Made by a program: the position numbers and the translations under genes. From Brevundimonas sp. (lineage in GTDB: Bacteria > Pseudomonadota > Alphaproteobacteria > Caulobacterales > Caulobacteraceae), in assembly GCF_003248455.1 (NCBI RefSeq), contig NZ_QFNM01000017.1, positions 1 to 58,165 on the forward strand: DNA of 58,165 bases. The letters run 5' to 3'. Positions 7,998 to 16,124 of this stretch are shown here, one piece after another (position 1 is the stretch's first letter; every line of letters begins with the position of its first letter). The notes under the pieces are model-generated. The model was not told the origin of the DNA. It did no database searches and saw only the letters and a program-made list of their open reading frames with translations.

Positions 7998-8335
7998 TGG
8001 AACACGTCGATCCCACCGTCTTCCGCCTGGCCATCTTCGTGCTGGCGATCTTCGTCGGCTATTATGTCGTCTGGAGCGTGACGCCGGCGCTGCACACGCC
8101 GCTGATGGCCGTGACCAACGCCATTTCCAGCGTCATCATCGTCGGCGGCCTGATCGCGGCGGCGGCCGTGTCAGGGAATGCGGCCGGTCCCGGCGCCTGG
8201 GTCGCCAAGGGGGCGGGCGTGGCGGCCGTCACCCTGGCCAGCGTCAACATCTTCGGCGGCTTCATGGTCACGCGGCGGATGCTGGCCATGTACAAGAAGA
8301 AGGAGCGGCCCGTCGCTCCAAAGGTGTCTTCGTGA
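7997..8335 (+). CDS. NAD(P) transhydrogenase subunit alpha, part 2 (membrane)
   Basis: A 112-residue membrane domain II (alpha-2) with about three hydrophobic helices, including LAIFVLAIFVGYYVVWSVTP and the conserved PLMAVTNAISSVIIVGGL. It forms the proton channel together with PntB. The start overlaps the pntA stop, and its own stop overlaps the GTG of the next gene (GTGA), so translation is likely coupled through the operon. Confidence 0.93.
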   Translation: MEHVDPTVFRLAIFVLAIFVGYYVVWSVTPALHTPLMAVTNAISSVIIVGGLIAAAAVSGNAAGPGAWVAKGAGVAAVTLASVNIFGGFMVTRRMLAMYKKKERPVAPKVSS

Positions 8336-8598
8336 CCGACGCCGCGCAGATCGCCATCGTCGGCTCCTGGGTCGCCACCGGCGTCGGGTTCGGCCTGTGG
8401 CTGTATGGCTGGTTCGGAACCCGGGTTCCGATCAAGCGCCAGCGGCTGCACGACTGCGGCATCGCCCTGGTCTTCTCGGCCATCCTGGTCCGGGTGGTGA
8501 CGCAGGACCGGCCGCTGGGCGTCTTCGAATGGGCCCTGTTCTTCATCGGCCCGCTGTTCATCGCCGCCGCCCTGTGGCGGCTGGCGCGCACGTCGTGA
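8332..8598 (+). CDS. Small membrane protein inside the pnt operon
   Basis: I do not recognise this 88-residue protein. It has three likely membrane helices: AIVGSWVATGVGFGLWLYGWF; IALVFSAILVRVV; and ALFFIGPLFIAAALWRLA. A short basic loop (RVPIKRQRLHDCG) lies between the first two. The GTG start overlaps the upstream stop, and pntB begins 13 bp after its stop, so it is tightly placed between the two membrane subunits. That suggests a link to transhydrogenase assembly or function, but this is inference from position only. The frame runs open upstream over pntA2; only the part after GTG is plausible. Confidence 0.72.
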   Translation: MTDAAQIAIVGSWVATGVGFGLWLYGWFGTRVPIKRQRLHDCGIALVFSAILVRVVTQDRPLGVFEWALFFIGPLFIAAALWRLARTS

Positions 8599-8611
8599 GG
8601 GGAGGGGCGCG

Positions 8612-10042
8612 ATGACCGCATCGCTTACCGCGTCTTTGGCCGCGCTGGCCTATCTGGCGTCGGGCGTCTTGTTCATCTTGTCGCTGCGCGGCCTGTCCAG
8701 CCCCGAGACCAGCCGCCGGGGCGCCGCCTTCGGCATGATCGGCATGGCCCTGGCCATTGGCGTGACCCTGTTGACACTGGGGACCACCGGCGCTCTGGAC
8801 CCGCTGACCCTGGCCCTGATCGCGGGCGGCGTCATCGTGGGCGGCGGGGCCGGCGCCCTGATCGCCAAGCGCGTCGCCATGACCGACATGCCGCAACTGG
8901 TCGCCGCCTTTCACAGCCTTGTCGGCCTCAGCGCCTGTCTGGTCGCGGTGGGCGCCGTCTACGCCCCCGCAGCCTTCGGCATTTCGGACGGGGCGGGCGG
9001 GATCAAGGTCCAGTCGGTGATCGAACTGTCTCTGGGCGTGGCCATCGGGGCCATCACCTTCACCGGCTCGGTCATCGCCTTCGCCAAGCTGAACGGCAAC
9101 ATGAGCGGGGCGCCCATCCTGCTGCCGGGGCGGCACCTTATCAATGTGGGCCTGGGGCTGGTTCTGGTCCTGCTGATCGGCATCATGGTCGGATCGGGCG
9201 GCCAAGCGACCTGGGCCTTCTGGGGCGTGTTCGTGCTCAGCCTGGTCCTGGGCGCGACCCTGATCATCCCCATCGGCGGCGCCGACATGCCCGTCGTCGT
9301 GTCGATGCTGAACTCCTATTCCGGCTGGGCGGCGGCAGCCCTGGGCTTCACGCTGGAGAACATCGCCCTGATCATCACCGGCGCCCTGGTCGGATCCTCG
9401 GGCGCGATCCTCAGCTACATCATGTGCAAGGGCATGAACCGCAGCTTCGTCAGCGTCATACTGGGCGGCTTTGGCGGCGAGACGGGCGCGGCGGGCGCTG
9501 GCGGCGTTCAGGAGACGCGGCCGGTCAAACAGGGCTCGGCCGAGGACGCCGCCTTCATTCTGAAGAACGCCTCCAAGGTCATCATCGTGCCCGGCTACGG
9601 CATGGCGGTGGCCCAGGCCCAGCACGCCCTTCGCGAAATGGCCGACAAGCTGAAGGAGGAAGGGGTCGAGGTGAAATACGCCATCCACCCCGTCGCAGGC
9701 CGGATGCCGGGCCATATGAACGTCCTGCTTGCGGAAGCGAACGTCCCCTATGACGAGGTGTTCGAATTGGAGGACATCAACGCCGAGTTCGCCACCGCCG
9801 ACGTGGCCTTCGTCATCGGCGCCAACGACGTGACCAACCCCGCCGCCAAGACCGATCCCCAGTCGCCGATCTACGGCATGCCGATCCTGGACGTCGAGAA
9901 GGCGGGCACGGTGCTGTTCATCAAGCGCGGCATGGGCTCGGGCTATGCCGGGGTCGAGAACGAGCTGTTCTTCCGCGACAACACCATGATGCTGTTCGCC
10001 GACGCCAAGAAGATGGTCGAGGGGATCGTGAAGGGGCTCTAA
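8612..10042 (+). CDS. pntB: NAD(P) transhydrogenase subunit beta
   Basis: A 476-residue protein. The N-terminal half has eight or nine membrane helices, with the family stretches AFHSLVGLSACLVAVGA and FTGSVIAFAKLNG. The soluble C-terminal NADP(H)-binding domain III has VIIVPGYGMAVAQAQHAL, YAIHPVAGRMPGHMNVLLAE and VIGANDVTNPAAK. Together with the two alpha parts it forms the proton-pumping enzyme that makes NADPH. It is the last pnt gene and is followed seven bases later by a DUF1801 gene that is probably co-transcribed. Confidence 0.96.
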   Translation: MTASLTASLAALAYLASGVLFILSLRGLSSPETSRRGAAFGMIGMALAIGVTLLTLGTTGALDPLTLALIAGGVIVGGGAGALIAKRVAMTDMPQLVAAFHSLVGLSACLVAVGAVYAPAAFGISDGAGGIKVQSVIELSLGVAIGAITFTGSVIAFAKLNGNMSGAPILLPGRHLINVGLGLVLVLLIGIMVGSGGQATWAFWGVFVLSLVLGATLIIPIGGADMPVVVSMLNSYSGWAAAALGFTLENIALIITGALVGSSGAILSYIMCKGMNRSFVSVILGGFGGETGAAGAGGVQETRPVKQGSAEDAAFILKNASKVIIVPGYGMAVAQAQHALREMADKLKEEGVEVKYAIHPVAGRMPGHMNVLLAEANVPYDEVFELEDINAEFATADVAFVIGANDVTNPAAKTDPQSPIYGMPILDVEKAGTVLFIKRGMGSGYAGVENELFFRDNTMMLFADAKKMVEGIVKGL

Positions 10043-10048
10043 GGGACC

Positions 10049-10456
10049 ATGGTCAGCGCGCCCAAGACCCGTCCGACAGACGCCTCGGTCGACGATTTCC
10101 TCGCCGCCGTCGAGGACCCGCGCCGCCGGGCCGACGCCGAAGCCGTCCGCGACCTGATGACCGAGATCAGCGGAGAGCCGGCGGTCATGTGGGGGACGTC
10201 CATCGTCGGCTTCGGGAACACCGGCGGGCCGACGGGGGACTGGCCGCTGATCGGCTTCTCGCCGCGTAAGGCAAACCTGGTGCTCTATATCGCTGGCGGA
10301 TTTCCCGAGCGGGAAGGACTGGTTGGCAGGCTCGGCAAGGTGAAGACCGGCGTCGGTTGCCTCTATGTCGCACGTCTGGATCGGATCGACGGCGAGGTCC
10401 TGCGCGACCTGTGCGACCGATCCGTCCTCGCGATGCGAAGCCGCCATTCCGGCTAA
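10049..10456 (+). CDS. DUF1801 domain protein
   Basis: A 135-residue soluble protein of the DUF1801/YdhG-like family. Recognisable parts are TDASVDDFLAAVEDPRRRADA, MTEISGEPAVMWGTSIVGFG and the C-terminal YVARLDRIDGEVLRDL. The family fold is related to small alpha/beta proteins of unknown function. It directly follows pntB, so it may ride on that operon. No catalytic residues can be named. Confidence 0.82.
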   Translation: MVSAPKTRPTDASVDDFLAAVEDPRRRADAEAVRDLMTEISGEPAVMWGTSIVGFGNTGGPTGDWPLIGFSPRKANLVLYIAGGFPEREGLVGRLGKVKTGVGCLYVARLDRIDGEVLRDLCDRSVLAMRSRHSG

Positions 10457-10506
10457 GTCCGCCAAAGCCTCTATCGCGCAACCTTCACCGGGGCTATCAC
10501 GCGCCC

Positions 10507-11598
10507 GTGAAGACAGCCGGACATCAGCGATTTGAAGCCTTGGACTCCCTGCGCGGGGTCTGCGCCGTTCTGGTGGTGATGTTCCACATGCCGGTGGCCA
10601 GCCATTGGCGGGACTGGGGGCTTGTCCAGCACGCCTATCTGTTCGTCGACTACTTCTTCGTCCTTTCGGGTTTCGTCATCGCCCATGCCTATGCGAACCG
10701 GCTGAAGTCGGGGCGGGACGCGGGGCGGTTCATGGTGCGGCGGTTCGGCCGGATCTGGCCGCTGCATCTGCTGATGCTGGGCGCCTTCGTCTTGCTGGAA
10801 CTGGCGCGGCTGATCTTCCACTTCGACGGGGCCGTTCCGTTCACGCGCGATCGGTCGGTCGAGGCGATCTTCTCCAATCTGCTGCTGGTGCAGGCCTGGC
10901 GGGTCCACCCTTATCTGACCTGGAACGGGCCGGCGTGGACGCTGAGCGCAGAGTGGGCCTGCTATCTGATCTTCGCCGGTCTGGTGTTGATCGCGCCCAG
11001 GCGGTTCCGCTGGATCGGCCTGGTCCTGGCGGTCGTGGGCGGTGCGCTCGTTCTGGCCTACGCCCGGCGCTGGATGAACACGACGTTCGATCTCGCCGTG
11101 CCCCGCGCCGTCTACGGCTTCTTTCTGGGATGCCTGTTGCAGGGGCTGTGGACCCGCGTCCCGCGCCTGAAGGGGGCGGCGGCGACAGGGCTGGAGGTCG
11201 CCGCCGTCGTCGCGGCCTGTCTCTTCGTCGGCTGGGCGACGGGACCGATCACGGTGGCGGTCACTCTGGTCTTCGTGGGCCTGGTCTGGGTGTTCGCGGG
11301 AGAGGAGGGCGCCTTGTCACGCCTTTTGGACAGGCCGGCGCTGGTGACGCTGGGCCGGTGGTCCTTCGCCATCTACATGGTTCATATGTTCATCCTGACG
11401 GTCATGCTGATCATCGGGCGAAAGCTGGACTGGCTGCCGAACGGACGGCGCATCGACTTCGGCTCGGTATGGCTGAACGACCTGTTCGCCGTCGCCATGT
11501 TCGGGCTGATCGTCGCGGTCGCGGTGGTCGCGCACCGGCTGGTCGAACAGCCGGCCCAGCGTATGATCGACCGCTGGACCAAGCCCAGGTCTGCCTGA
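10507..11598 (+). CDS. Acyltransferase 3 family membrane protein
   Basis: A 363-residue integral membrane protein of the OafA/YrhL type, which O-acetylates sugars on the cell surface. The signature is FEALDSLRGVCAVLVVMFHM with the conserved Arg and His, followed by YFFVLSGFVIAHAYANR. Nine or ten hydrophobic helices run to the end, and the last part reads LVEQPAQRMIDRW, typical of this family. GTG at 10507 is chosen because family similarity begins a few residues later. Its substrate is unknown, as no polysaccharide genes adjoin it. It converges on the HdeD-like gene. Confidence 0.9.
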   Translation: MKTAGHQRFEALDSLRGVCAVLVVMFHMPVASHWRDWGLVQHAYLFVDYFFVLSGFVIAHAYANRLKSGRDAGRFMVRRFGRIWPLHLLMLGAFVLLELARLIFHFDGAVPFTRDRSVEAIFSNLLLVQAWRVHPYLTWNGPAWTLSAEWACYLIFAGLVLIAPRRFRWIGLVLAVVGGALVLAYARRWMNTTFDLAVPRAVYGFFLGCLLQGLWTRVPRLKGAAATGLEVAAVVAACLFVGWATGPITVAVTLVFVGLVWVFAGEEGALSRLLDRPALVTLGRWSFAIYMVHMFILTVMLIIGRKLDWLPNGRRIDFGSVWLNDLFAVAMFGLIVAVAVVAHRLVEQPAQRMIDRWTKPRSA

Positions 11599-11601
11599 CC
11601 G

Positions 11602-12162
11602 TCAGCGGCCCGCCGCTTTTTTCAACCGGAACGCCAGGACGATTAGGGCGACGCCGAAGATGACCGCCCAGGTCGCGATCAGCCACAGCAGGGCCAGCGC
11701 CCCCGGACCGGGCGCCGCGATCAGGACCGCGCCGAACAGGATGCTGATTACGCCCGCCAGGATCAGCAGCCATTCATTGGGCAGGCGCTTGCGCAGGCGA
11801 ATGGCGGCGACGATTTCGAACACCCCCCGGAATACGGCGGCCCAGCCGATGATCAACACCAGGATCAGGGCCGTCACGCCGGGCCAGACCAGGGCGATCA
11901 GGCCGGCGGCCACGCTGACGATCCCCACCAGAACCAGCGACCAGACGCCCGATCCCTTGCTCTGGAAGGCGGAAACAAGGGCGAATACCCCATCGACCAC
12001 GGCGTAGGCGCCATAGACGATGATCAGGGACAACAGGCTGATGCCCGGCCAGGCGAAGACCAGCACGCCGAATATGACGGCGGCGACGCCCCGGATCAGC
12101 ACCGCCCACCAGGCGGCGTTCAGAAAACGGTGGGCCAGGATATCAAGCGGCGAAGAAGACAT
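11602..12162 (-). CDS. HdeD family membrane protein
   Basis: A 186-residue protein with six predicted membrane helices, built from repeated pairs (VLIRGVAAVIFGVLVFAWPG, VLVGIVSVAAGLIALVWPG, ILAGVISILFGAVLIAAPG). This repeated pattern with FAWPG/LVWPG motifs is typical of the HdeD/DUF308 family linked to acid resistance in E. coli. The function in this lineage is not established. It is convergent with the acyltransferase gene, with three bases between stops. Confidence 0.88.
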   Translation of the reverse strand: MSSSPLDILAHRFLNAAWWAVLIRGVAAVIFGVLVFAWPGISLLSLIIVYGAYAVVDGVFALVSAFQSKGSGVWSLVLVGIVSVAAGLIALVWPGVTALILVLIIGWAAVFRGVFEIVAAIRLRKRLPNEWLLILAGVISILFGAVLIAAPGPGALALLWLIATWAVIFGVALIVLAFRLKKAAGR

Positions 12163-12190
12163 CTGAAAGCTCCGATCATCGGCCGACGAA

Positions 12191-12215
12191 CGTGGGACCG
12201 TCTCACTGTCCCACG
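12191..12215. other. Perfect 8-bp hairpin
   Basis: CGTGGGAC and GTCCCACG flank a 9-nt loop between the small unknown gene and the HdeD-like gene. There is no following T run, so it is not an obvious intrinsic terminator; it could be an operator or an RNA hairpin. Confidence 0.4.
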
Positions 12216-12234
12216 CGGATCGAAGCTTGTCTAT

Positions 12235-12459
12235 TCAGGCGGCCATTCGCCATTCCGGCGCCGACTCGGCTGCGCGACCCTCGTCCCAAAGCAGATCCTC
12301 GTCGGAATAGCGACGGCTGGCGGCGGCCGAGATGACGTCGACCACCTGCTCCTCCAGGCGGTCCCAGATCACCGCCAGGTCGGACGCGCCGTCCGCTTCG
12401 CAGGGCACGATGATGTAGCGGCTGGCGTTGACGGCGGAAGTCGGTTGGAAGCGGGCCAT
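12235..12459 (-). CDS. Small hypothetical protein (74 residues)
   Basis: Not recognised. It starts MARFQPTSAVNASRYIIVPC and has an acidic middle (DLAVIWDRLEEQVVDVISAA) ending PEWRMAA. It looks like a soluble, mostly alpha-helical cytosolic protein without a signal peptide. It is divergent from the WYL regulator with about 95 bp between starts, so that regulator may control it. The coding call rests on start position, length and amino-acid composition. Confidence 0.6.
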   Translation of the reverse strand: MARFQPTSAVNASRYIIVPCEADGASDLAVIWDRLEEQVVDVISAAASRRYSDEDLLWDEGRAAESAPEWRMAA

Positions 12460-12553
12460 GTGACGATCTCCTGGAAGCGATGGGCCTCTTGTCGATGATG
12501 GTGTTTTGCTCCACTGTTGCGTCAGAAACGGACGTAGCAATCGGGGGCGGCGG

Positions 12554-13543
12554 TTGAGGCACGACAAGGCGGCGATGGTGATCGACCTCGCGCGGCGCAT
12601 GGCGGCCAGCGCCGAGGGCCTGACGCTGGACGAGATCGCGCGCGACATGCGGGTCGGCCGCCGCACCGCCGAGCGGATGCGCGACGCGGTTCTGATGCTG
12701 TTTCCGCAGGCCGAGGAGGTGTCGGACCCGCCGACCAAACGCTGGCGTATTCGCGGCGGCCTGTCGGCGTTCGAACAGGCGCCCACGGCGACCGAGATGC
12801 TGGAACTGGCCAAGGCGGCCGCAGGGCTGCGCGCGGCGGGCGAACCGGCGCGGGCGGCGGCGCTGGAGGCTTTGGAGCGCAAACTGAAGGCGGCGATGCG
12901 GTCCACGACCTTGAACCGAATGGCGCCGGACCTGGAGGCCCTGGTGCGGGCCGAGACCATCGCGGTCCAGGCGGGCCCGCGCCCGTCGGCGGACGAGGCG
13001 ATGCTGACGGCCATTCGCGGCGCGGTGCTGGCGCAACAGCCGCTGGGCTTCACCTATTCCCGGCCGGGCGCAGAGCCGCGCCGACGCAGCGTGGCGCCCT
13101 GCGGCGTCATGTTCGGGCGGGCCAACTATCTGGTCGCGGCCGACCGAGAGACCGGCCGCATTCAGACCTTCCGCCTGGATCGGATGAGCCATGTCGCCCC
13201 GCAGGACGGCCTGGCCGTCCCGCCCGCCGATTTCGACCTGGCCGCCTTCGCCAGCCAGTCGTTCGGCATCTATCAGGACGAGATCGAGGACGTGGCCATC
13301 CGCATTGCGCCCGAAGGCGCGGCCGAGGCCAGGAGCTGGCGCTGGCATCCCACTCAGGCGTTCGAGGATCAGGCGGACGGCGGGGTGATCGTGCGGTTCC
13401 GCGCCTCGGGGATGCGCGAACTGGCCTGGCACCTGTTCACCTGGGGCGAGCAGGCGTCGATCCTGGCGCCGGGGAGGTTGAAAGCGGTCATGGCCGAGGA
13501 ACTGGCGGCGGCGGGGCGCGCCCTGGATCCGGCTTCAGCCTGA
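12554..13543 (+). CDS. WYL-domain transcriptional regulator (YafY/PafC type)
   Basis: A 329-residue DNA-binding regulator. The N-terminal winged helix-turn-helix is KAAMVIDLARRMAASAEG followed by LTLDEIARDMRVGRRTAERM. A WYL domain follows (residues ~150-230, with FTYSRPGAEPRRRSVAPCGV and NYLVAADRETGRIQTFRLDR). A C-terminal WCX part ends the protein (GVIVRFRASGMRELAWHLFTWG). WYL proteins sense ligands, often nucleic acid fragments or nucleotides, and many control DNA-damage or phage-defence genes; no defence genes are adjacent here. The start is uncertain: TTG at 12554 places the helix-turn-helix at the usual distance, and an earlier TTG at 12506 is possible. Confidence 0.88.
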   Translation: MRHDKAAMVIDLARRMAASAEGLTLDEIARDMRVGRRTAERMRDAVLMLFPQAEEVSDPPTKRWRIRGGLSAFEQAPTATEMLELAKAAAGLRAAGEPARAAALEALERKLKAAMRSTTLNRMAPDLEALVRAETIAVQAGPRPSADEAMLTAIRGAVLAQQPLGFTYSRPGAEPRRRSVAPCGVMFGRANYLVAADRETGRIQTFRLDRMSHVAPQDGLAVPPADFDLAAFASQSFGIYQDEIEDVAIRIAPEGAAEARSWRWHPTQAFEDQADGGVIVRFRASGMRELAWHLFTWGEQASILAPGRLKAVMAEELAAAGRALDPASA

Positions 13544-13615
13544 CGAAACCGTAAGCTGACTGCGAACGTTCCGGGCGGCTAGGCTTTGCGCCGATCGTAC
13601 CCAGGAGACCGCCCT

Positions 13616-15052
13616 TTGCGCCTTCACGCCCTCACCTCGTCCTCCGCGCTCGCCGCCGTCGTCCTGATCGGAGGGGCCTGTGCGGCGGGACCGGCGCCGC
13701 ACCGGCCGGCGGTTCTGGACGAAAGCGGGCCTCAGGTCACGGTGACGCGGACGGGCGATCGCCTCGTCGTCGATTATCGCTTCGGTCGCGACGCGCCGGT
13801 CTGGGCCTTCATGGATTCGGCGCTCGAAACCGACACGCGCCAGCCCTGGCGGCCGCGCCAGTGGACGGTGGAGACCCCCGGCGTGGTCATGGAGCGCCGC
13901 GGCCATTACGACATCGTCCGCAGCGCCGACGGCGGCCCCGTGCCGCGCGAGGTGCGTTTCCGGGTCACGCCCAAGGCGATGGACCTGGAGGCGGAATATC
14001 CGACCCTGCTGTTCTCGAACGGCGCGGTCGCCCTGCCGACCCGCCAACTGGATGTCTTCGCCTTGGATTCGGTCCAGGCGGCGGAAGTGGTGCCGGACGA
14101 TCTGAACCGGGTGAAGCTGGATGGCGGTCCGTCGCGCGTGACTTGGCGCGACGACAGCGGCCCCGTGCTGTTCAACGGGCGTCGCCGCGACGCCCTGACC
14201 ACGACCGACGAGCGCAGCTACGTCCTGTTGGGCGAGGCGACGGTGACGCCGGGACAAGGCCTGTCCACGGTGATCGACCCGAACCTGCCGCCCTGGATCG
14301 GCGAGGAGATTCGCGACTTCGCCCCGCACGTCGGCCAATACTACCGCGACCGCCTGGGCGCGCCGGGCGCGGGCGGGGATACGCCCATCGTCATGGTGGC
14401 CTGGAACGGCCCGACGGAGCGGATGACCAGCATGGGCGGCAGCGTCCTGCCCGGCCTGATCGTCATGTCCTTCGAGGGACGCGGCGTGACGACGCCCCAG
14501 GCCGAAATCCGCGAACGGTCGCGCTGGTTCATCGGCCACGAGGGCGCGCATTTCTGGCTGGGCCAGACCGTGCGGTATCAGTTCGCGGACGAGGCCTGGA
14601 TCACCGAGGGCGGGGCCGATCTGATGGCGGTGCGGGCGCTGAAGGCGTTGGACCCGGCCTATGACGCCCGAAATGAACTGCAGTCTGAGGTGGACGACTG
14701 CGCCGATCTGGCCAAACGGCCGGTGGCCCAGGCAGGCGCACGCGGCGAGCACAGGGCCTATTACGCCTGCGGCGCCGTCTTCGCCCTGGCCGCCGAGGGG
14801 GCGCAGCGTCAGCGCACGGGCGGCGACTGGTTCGACTTCCTGAAGCCCCTGTTGCGCCAGCCGGACGGGGTTCTGAGCCGTGAGGAATGGCTGAGCGGCC
14901 TTACGCGCGTGTCGCGCGATCCGTCGCTGCGGGGCGATGTGGAGCGGTTGCTGGATCAGGGGGCGGCCGATCCGTCCGCCGTCATCGCACGCCTGTTCCA
15001 GCGCACGGGCGTCGCCTTCCGCCTGGTCGACGGGCGGGTCGTCCTGAACTGA
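13616..15052 (+). CDS. Putative exported gluzincin-like protein with HEGAH motif
   Basis: A 478-residue protein with a secretory or lipoprotein-like signal (LAAVVLIGGACAAGPAPH). The middle contains FIGHEGAHFWLGQ and, about 20 residues later, EAWITEGGADLMA. This is the HExxH...E zinc-site layout of M1/M61-like aminopeptidases. The N-terminal half is beta-rich, as in M61 peptidases. Overall similarity to a named peptidase is weak, so activity is inferred. The start is TTG at 13616, with AGGAG at the right distance; no ATG fits. It is a single gene, probably acting in the periplasm. Confidence 0.7.
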   Translation: MRLHALTSSSALAAVVLIGGACAAGPAPHRPAVLDESGPQVTVTRTGDRLVVDYRFGRDAPVWAFMDSALETDTRQPWRPRQWTVETPGVVMERRGHYDIVRSADGGPVPREVRFRVTPKAMDLEAEYPTLLFSNGAVALPTRQLDVFALDSVQAAEVVPDDLNRVKLDGGPSRVTWRDDSGPVLFNGRRRDALTTTDERSYVLLGEATVTPGQGLSTVIDPNLPPWIGEEIRDFAPHVGQYYRDRLGAPGAGGDTPIVMVAWNGPTERMTSMGGSVLPGLIVMSFEGRGVTTPQAEIRERSRWFIGHEGAHFWLGQTVRYQFADEAWITEGGADLMAVRALKALDPAYDARNELQSEVDDCADLAKRPVAQAGARGEHRAYYACGAVFALAAEGAQRQRTGGDWFDFLKPLLRQPDGVLSREEWLSGLTRVSRDPSLRGDVERLLDQGAADPSAVIARLFQRTGVAFRLVDGRVVLN

Positions 15053-15111
15053 CGGCGAAAACGGCGGCCGGTCGCCCGGCCGCCGCTGCAGGAACCCGCG
15101 CCGGGGGATCG

Positions 15112-16089
15112 TCAGCGCGGGGTCGTAGCCTCGGAAATCAGGGTGCGCGCTTGGGCGATGGCCTCGGCCTCGGCGGTCTTTCCGTCCGCCACCGCCTGGG
15201 CCAGGTCCATCAAGGGGGCGCCCGTGACCGATCCGGTCTCGCCTTCTTCCTGAAGGTGAACGCCGTCATGGGCGGCGATGGCGGCGTCCCAGGCGTCGCG
15301 AACGGCGGCCCAGAAGCCTTGCGTCTTGGCCCAGTAGTCGTCGCCGGCCTGCGGCGAATAGCCGGTGGAGCGGTCGTAGGTGTTGATGACGTCTTCCTGG
15401 ACGATGGCGATGGGTTCGCCGCCGTTCCTGCCGGACATCTTCATATTGTCCTGGATGTGGACCCAGCCGTCGGGCTTCAGGATGTGGCGGTTCGTGCCGA
15501 GATAGCGGTCATAGACCGGGTTTCGAACCGCGTCGCGACGCGCCAGCGGGCGCCAGGTCGCGTCCGAAGTCCAGGCCGACAGGCCGTTGTCGTAGGTCCA
15601 GCGACCCACGCCGCCGTAACGAGGCGAATCGTCGGTTTGCCACACGGTCTGGGACCAGGCGCCGGCGCGCTCGGCCTCCGGCACCGGGGTCAGGGTCCAC
15701 TGGTTCGGCCCGGCGTAGGTCAGGACGGTTTCCGGCTGATAGACCCAGTCCTGACGCCAGTGTTTGACGACGATGGTCTGGCCGTCGTGCTCCATGACCA
15801 GGATGTGCTGCAGGCTGATCTTGTCGCCCTTGTCATAGACGACGCGCACGATCTCGCTGCCGCCTGACAGCTTTTCCTCCAGCGGATCGTAGTCGGCCCG
15901 GAAGCTGACGTTCTCGCGCATGTCGAAATGGACGCGGTACTGCCCCGCCTGGGCCAGGATCGACTGGCGATCCCGTTCGAAGGCGTTGGCGGGCATGGCC
16001 GCCGCAGCCGTCGGGGCGGTCGCCTGCTGCGCCAGGGCCGCAGGCGCGGTGGTCGTCAGCAGGGCGGCGGCGATGAGGATGGCGCGCAT
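15112..16089 (-). CDS. DUF6607 family exported protein
   Basis: A 325-residue protein with a cleavable signal peptide (MRAILIAAALLTTTAPAALA, cut after AQA-type residues). Typical stretches are YRVHFDMRENVSFRADY, VVKHWRQDWVYQP, GRWTYDNGLSAWTSDATWRP and ILKPDGWVHIQDNMKM. These fit DUF6607 proteins, which occur beside TonB-dependent heme/iron receptors. Biochemical function is unknown. It starts 35 bp after the receptor gene's stop on the same strand, so they probably form one operon. The ATG used follows an AAGGA ribosome-binding sequence; an alternative in-frame ATG lies 11 codons upstream. Confidence 0.83.
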   Translation of the reverse strand: MRAILIAAALLTTTAPAALAQQATAPTAAAAMPANAFERDRQSILAQAGQYRVHFDMRENVSFRADYDPLEEKLSGGSEIVRVVYDKGDKISLQHILVMEHDGQTIVVKHWRQDWVYQPETVLTYAGPNQWTLTPVPEAERAGAWSQTVWQTDDSPRYGGVGRWTYDNGLSAWTSDATWRPLARRDAVRNPVYDRYLGTNRHILKPDGWVHIQDNMKMSGRNGGEPIAIVQEDVINTYDRSTGYSPQAGDDYWAKTQGFWAAVRDAWDAAIAAHDGVHLQEEGETGSVTGAPLMDLAQAVADGKTAEAEAIAQARTLISEATTPR

Positions 16090-16124
16090 GGGGCGTTTCC
16101 TTGCAGTGTGAGAAGACATGCTGC

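Noticed and set aside
8558..10465. 635-codon minus-strand frame over pntB
   Set aside because: His/Asp/Gln-rich shadow of pntB, with no recognisable motif.
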